Shown in pieces: positions 60,770 to 64,000 of a stretch of DNA of 64,000 nt. Below the pieces are notes generated by a model. That model made no database searches, had not been told where the DNA came from, and saw only the letters and a program-made list of their open reading frames with translations. The stretch comes from SZUA-584 sp040768905. Lineage in GTDB: Bacteria; Bacillota; Clostridia; Christensenellales; SZUA-584. Position 1 is the stretch's first letter, and every line of letters begins with the position of its first letter. The stretch is taken from NCBI GenBank assembly GCA_040768905.1, contig JAXGMA010000001.1:1674001-1738000 (forward strand). The letters run 5' to 3'. Made by a program: the position numbers and the translations under genes.

Positions 60770-60799
60770 ATTATAACATACATACGCAAGACGACACAA
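60770..60799 (-). promoter_or_regulatory. Promoter of rex-yjbQ
   Basis: Minus strand: TTGTGT (60799-60794), an 18-base spacer and TATAAT (60775-60770). Confidence 0.6.
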
Positions 60800-60889
60800 A
60801 GGATTTTGTCGCTGCCGCAAAATAAGTCATTATTATCCATGTTTTTTTGCAGCTGCAATTACCAAACTATAGGCCTTCATCTTCTTGAA

Positions 60890-60918
60890 TTGACAATAAA
60901 ACTGCGAATTTGTATACT
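60890..60918 (+). promoter_or_regulatory. Promoter of the four-helix membrane protein gene
   Basis: TTGACA (60890-60895), a 17-base spacer and TATACT (60913-60918). A leader of about 120 bases follows. The rest of the 310-base spacer between rex and this gene shows no further element I can name. Confidence 0.8.
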
Positions 60919-61041
60919 GAATGTGAATCAAATACGCACAGCTGATATCTGCCATCGCGCTGGCGTTCAATCCCGGGCGGGGATCCTTGCATATTGTTCT
61001 CGGCAAATGTCCAAACTCATAGATTTAGGAGGCTAAATGTT

Positions 61042-61479
61042 ATGAAAAGAGCCAAAACTTCCGGTTTTATTCTTTGCATTTTCGCAGGCTGTCTCAATCT
61101 GCTGATTGGTTTGGCAGCCATCGTCACTTCGTTTGCAGCGGCATCCGAAGTCAGCAGCTTTGTCCAAGGTCTTGAATTTATAGGCGACATCATTAATCTG
61201 CTGCTTATTGTCCTCATCGTTCTGTTTGTTGTCATTTTTATCAATTTTCTGGGCAGCATACTGTGCCGCAACCACCGCATCGGCGGGGGTATCATGGTTT
61301 TGCTCAGCGCCTTGATCCTTGGCGCCGCATCAGTCTTTGCGATCCTTGGCATCCGCGAAGTTGAGTCGCTCATCGGCCCCGGGATTTCCGTGTTTTTTAT
61401 CTGTTTTTTGATCATTCAGGTTTTATCGCTGATCGGGGCGCTGATTTGCTTTGCCGGCCCGTCCAAAACCCGGAACTAA
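61042..61479 (+). CDS. Four-helix membrane protein, function unknown
   Basis: 145 residues from ATG 61042, nine bases after GGAGG. Four hydrophobic segments (about 8-30, 49-72, 80-102, 112-136) separated by very short loops, with a positively charged start. The even spacing suggests a small four-helix bundle such as DUF4064-type proteins, but I do not recognise conserved residues. It has a strong promoter of its own. Confidence 0.65.
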   Translation: MKRAKTSGFILCIFAGCLNLLIGLAAIVTSFAAASEVSSFVQGLEFIGDIINLLLIVLIVLFVVIFINFLGSILCRNHRIGGGIMVLLSALILGAASVFAILGIREVESLIGPGISVFFICFLIIQVLSLIGALICFAGPSKTRN

Positions 61480-61494
61480 AATCCCTGGCACGAT

Positions 61495-61523
61495 GAAAAG
61501 GGGCGCTATGCAAAACGCCCCTT
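61495..61523 (-). terminator. Terminator after the CoA-disulfide reductase fusion
   Basis: AAGGGGCG/CGCCCCTT arms (61498-61505 with 61516-61523) with TTTTC following on the minus strand. It may also slow plus-strand transcription from the membrane protein gene. Confidence 0.65.
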
Positions 61524-61558
61524 CGATGCATTCATATAAATTTTTTATTCGTTTATGT

Positions 61559-64000
61559 CTAAATGAACAGGTTGGTGTCTGAGCTTTCGGCCGCGCCAAG
61601 ATATGAGGCCACGCCTGCGAGCGTGATGCCGTCAATCAGCTCTTCCTGTTTTATGCCCATGACATCCATCGACATCGTGCAGGCCACAAGCACAACCCCG
61701 CTTTTTTTCGCCTGATCGATCAATTCGTCCAAAGATGCCACGTTCTTTTTCTTCATGATGCCCCGCATCATCACCGAACCCATGCCAAGCATATTCATCT
61801 TGGAAAGCTTAAGCTGCTGCGTGCCGCGCGGCATCATCGCGCCGAACATCCTTTCAATAAACGTCTTTTTTGTTTTGACCTTGTCCCGGCGGCGCAATAT
61901 GTTCAGGCCCCAGAATGTGAAGAACATGGTCACCTTGCGCCCCATCGCGGCGGCGCCGTTCGCGATAATAAAACTCGCCATGGCTTTGTCAAGATCGCCG
62001 CTGAACACGATAATGGATTTGTCATTGCCCTCGGGCGACACACATTTGCCCGGTGAAAAGGCTTGGTCTGCCTGCCCCTTTTTGATCCACACGGAAAAGC
62101 CGTTTTGTGCCGTTTCTCCTTTCAGGTAGGTGTTTTTCGTACGCGCGCACCAGGCCGATGCGTCTGCGAAAAACCCGGGGTCTGTCGATATGATGTTGAT
62201 GACATCGCCGTCCTGCGCATCCTTCATCGCTTCATAGAGTTTGATGACAGGGCCCGGGCATTGGAGCCCGCACGCGTTCACGGTAATGGTCTTCTCGTTT
62301 TGTGCTTTCATCGGAATGCTCTTTTCATTTTCCACGGGCTGCTCACCTCCATTGCCCATCGTATAATCCCTGCTCGCAACGCGGTAGGTCGAAAAACCGC
62401 CCGCAAGATTGCGCACAGCAAAACCATGCTGTTTCAAGATCCGCGCAGCCGCGTAGGAGCGTATGCCTACAGCGCAGAAAACAATGTATTGCTTTGTGCT
62501 GTCCAGCTCGCCAAGCCTTTCGCGCAGGCTGTCAACAGGTATATGCAAACTGCCGGGTACTGTGCCTAAGTCGTATTCTTCAGCCGTCCGAACGTCCAGA
62601 AAAACCGCATTCTCCGGCAACTCTGCCAGCTCGCCAAATGTGATGTTCTCAACCAGGCCGGTAAGCAGGTTGTCGGCCGTATAGCCTGCCATATTCACAG
62701 GATCTTTGGCGGACGCATACGGCGGCGCGTAACACAGCTCTAACTCCTCTAAGTCATAGACCGTCGCTCCAAAGCGTATGGCTGAAGCGATCACATCGAT
62801 GCGTTTGTCAACGCCGTTGTACCCGACTGCCTGTGCGCCGAGTACGCGGCCATCATCTGCGGTAAATATGAGCTTGAGCGCCAGCGGCATGCCGCCCGGA
62901 TAATATCCCGCATGGGAGAGCGGATGCAGCACGGTCACCTTGTAATCGGCACCAAGCCGCATGCCTGCGGACTTGAGCTGCCTTTCGCACAGCCCCGTTG
63001 CGGCCACTGTTATGTCAAACACCTTGGCGATGATCGAGCCCTGCGTGCCTTTGTAACTTCTGTTTAAGCCGCAGATGTTATCCGCAGCCATACGCCCCAT
63101 CTTGTTCGCAGGTCCTGCCAGCGGTATCATCATACGCTGTCCGTTGATGTAGTGGGTGACTTCAACGGCATCGCCCACGGCATAAATGGCTTCGTCTTCA
63201 GTACGCAAGCTCTCGTCCACGGCGATCCCGCCGCTTTCGCCTATTTTAAGCCCGCAGCCAGAGGCAAGCTGCGTATTGGGGCGCACCCCGGCTGCGCAGA
63301 TCACGAAGTCCGCATGAACCGTACGGCGATCCGTCGTCACGCTGACATCCTTGCCGGTCTCGTCGATACGTTCAACACATTCAGAGAGCGCCAGCTTGAC
63401 GCCCTTCTCCGCCATATGGCTGTGCAGTATCTGAGCCATTTCATAATCGACCGCGGTCATGACCTGGTCGACCATCTCGATAAGCGTCACATCAAGCCCC
63501 GCATGCACCAGGTTTTCCGCCATTTCAAGTCCGATGAAACCGCCGCCCACCACCACGGCCGTCTTTGCGTTGCTTTGATTGATTTCCCGGATGATCGCGT
63601 CCATATCAGGAATATTCCAAAGCTGCATGACTTTGCTGCTCTCTATGCCCGGTATGGCAGGCATCAGCGGAGAAGAACCGGGGGAAAGCACGAGTTGATC
63701 ATAGCTTTCCTGATACTCCCTGCCGTTGCTCAAAACAGTCACCGTCTTGTTTTTTCTGTCTATGGCCTTAACCTCGCTGTTTGTACGCACATCCACGTTA
63801 AAGCGCGCATGAAAAGATTCCGGCGTCTGAAGAAGCAGATTGTCACGCTGCTCAATGATACCGCCGATATGGTAAGGCAGCCCGCAGTTGGCGAACGATA
63901 TGTATTCGCCCCGCTCAAACATCACGATCTGAGCCTTTTCATCAAGACGTCTTAAGCGCGCTGCACAGCTTGCTCCGCCGGCTACGCCGCCGACAATCAC
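61559..64000 (-). CDS. CoA-disulfide reductase/rhodanese/TusA/DsrE fusion (5' end outside window)
   Basis: Multidomain sulfur-handling flavoprotein; 813 residues are visible and only a few N-terminal residues are missing at the window edge. Order: FAD/NAD(P) reductase (about 1-445) with VGGVAGGASCAARLRR, active-site Cys in SFANCGLPYH and VVVGGGFIGLEMAE; rhodanese (about 455-545) with active Cys in VFCAVGIRSY; TusA/SirA-like (about 570-640) with NACGLQCPGPVIKLYEAM; and DsrE-like (about 655-813). The set suggests transfer of persulfide sulfur from CoA or thiol carriers. Such fusions are known in anaerobic Bacillota; the exact reaction is not settled. Confidence 0.92.
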   Translation of the reverse strand: MIVGGVAGGASCAARLRRLDEKAQIVMFERGEYISFANCGLPYHIGGIIEQRDNLLLQTPESFHARFNVDVRTNSEVKAIDRKNKTVTVLSNGREYQESYDQLVLSPGSSPLMPAIPGIESSKVMQLWNIPDMDAIIREINQSNAKTAVVVGGGFIGLEMAENLVHAGLDVTLIEMVDQVMTAVDYEMAQILHSHMAEKGVKLALSECVERIDETGKDVSVTTDRRTVHADFVICAAGVRPNTQLASGCGLKIGESGGIAVDESLRTEDEAIYAVGDAVEVTHYINGQRMMIPLAGPANKMGRMAADNICGLNRSYKGTQGSIIAKVFDITVAATGLCERQLKSAGMRLGADYKVTVLHPLSHAGYYPGGMPLALKLIFTADDGRVLGAQAVGYNGVDKRIDVIASAIRFGATVYDLEELELCYAPPYASAKDPVNMAGYTADNLLTGLVENITFGELAELPENAVFLDVRTAEEYDLGTVPGSLHIPVDSLRERLGELDSTKQYIVFCAVGIRSYAAARILKQHGFAVRNLAGGFSTYRVASRDYTMGNGGEQPVENEKSIPMKAQNEKTITVNACGLQCPGPVIKLYEAMKDAQDGDVINIISTDPGFFADASAWCARTKNTYLKGETAQNGFSVWIKKGQADQAFSPGKCVSPEGNDKSIIVFSGDLDKAMASFIIANGAAAMGRKVTMFFTFWGLNILRRRDKVKTKKTFIERMFGAMMPRGTQQLKLSKMNMLGMGSVMMRGIMKKKNVASLDELIDQAKKSGVVLVACTMSMDVMGIKQEELIDGITLAGVASYLGAAESSDTNLFI

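Noticed and set aside
1..64000. tRNA and rRNA genes
   Set aside because: No cloverleaf with a GGTTCRANNCC-type T-arm or rRNA-like segment was noticed by eye; a covariance scan was not possible.

Overview
The window reads as a chromosomal segment of an anaerobic member of the Clostridia (Bacillota), of moderate G+C, probably from a spore-forming or formerly spore-forming lineage. Supporting this are strong Shine-Dalgarno sites (GGAGG) before nearly every gene, oxygen-sensitive NrdD/NrdG, Rex, AbrB, SpmA/SpmB, Spo0E-like small proteins, a SpoIIE-type phosphatase, a glycine T-box, a TPP riboswitch and three VanW-family wall proteins. Genus cannot be assigned from the sequence alone. No tRNA, rRNA or CRISPR array was seen.

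Layout. 0-3.2 kb: a decayed gene and an LCP-family cell-wall ligase with tandem repeats. 3.3-11.8 kb (minus strand): the most striking region, a tightly coupled seven-gene operon with a near-consensus promoter. It encodes a membrane sulfatase-fold transferase, a YidC/Oxa1 insertase fused to a CDP-glycerol glycerophosphotransferase-type domain, phosphonopyruvate decarboxylase, a nucleotidyltransferase, a cytidylyltransferase-PEP mutase fusion, an iron-type alcohol dehydrogenase and a small membrane protein. The predicted chemistry is PEP to phosphonopyruvate to phosphonoacetaldehyde to 2-hydroxyethylphosphonate, then CMP activation and transfer to a surface polymer. 11.9-14.3 kb: TPP riboswitch-thiT, and gpi. 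14.4-19.3 kb: cell shape and division (PBP2-minC-minD-minE). 19.4-25.7 kb: an ECF S-component behind a structured leader, DUF3842, a frameshifted ammonium transporter, glnA, a small membrane protein, and trmN6-like-rsmI behind a second structured leader. 25.7-37.5 kb: abrB, spmAB, an ABC-F ATPase, RNA-modification enzymes, nrdDG with NrdR-like boxes, and metG-tatD-radical SAM.

37.5-39.8 kb is an accessory islet: an AT-rich TraB-like ORF, two XRE regulators, an intact and a frameshifted copy of a Spo0E-like gene, and three copies of a two-hairpin palindromic repeat. 39.8-51 kb: T-box-glyQS, a degenerate RluA-family gene, a Spo0E-like/PAS-PP2C pair behind a Spo0A-like box, a MacAB-type exporter, radA, a calcium-binding-repeat protein and hsp20. 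51-64 kb: an aminotransferase-Lrp pair, an IS200-type element, three tandem VanW proteins, yjbQ-rex, and a CoA-disulfide reductase/rhodanese/TusA/DsrE fusion cut by the window edge.

The phosphonate operon, the LCP ligase, the VanW proteins and PBP2 all point to a heavily elaborated cell wall. All functional calls rest on recognised motifs and gene order; nothing was searched or computed.
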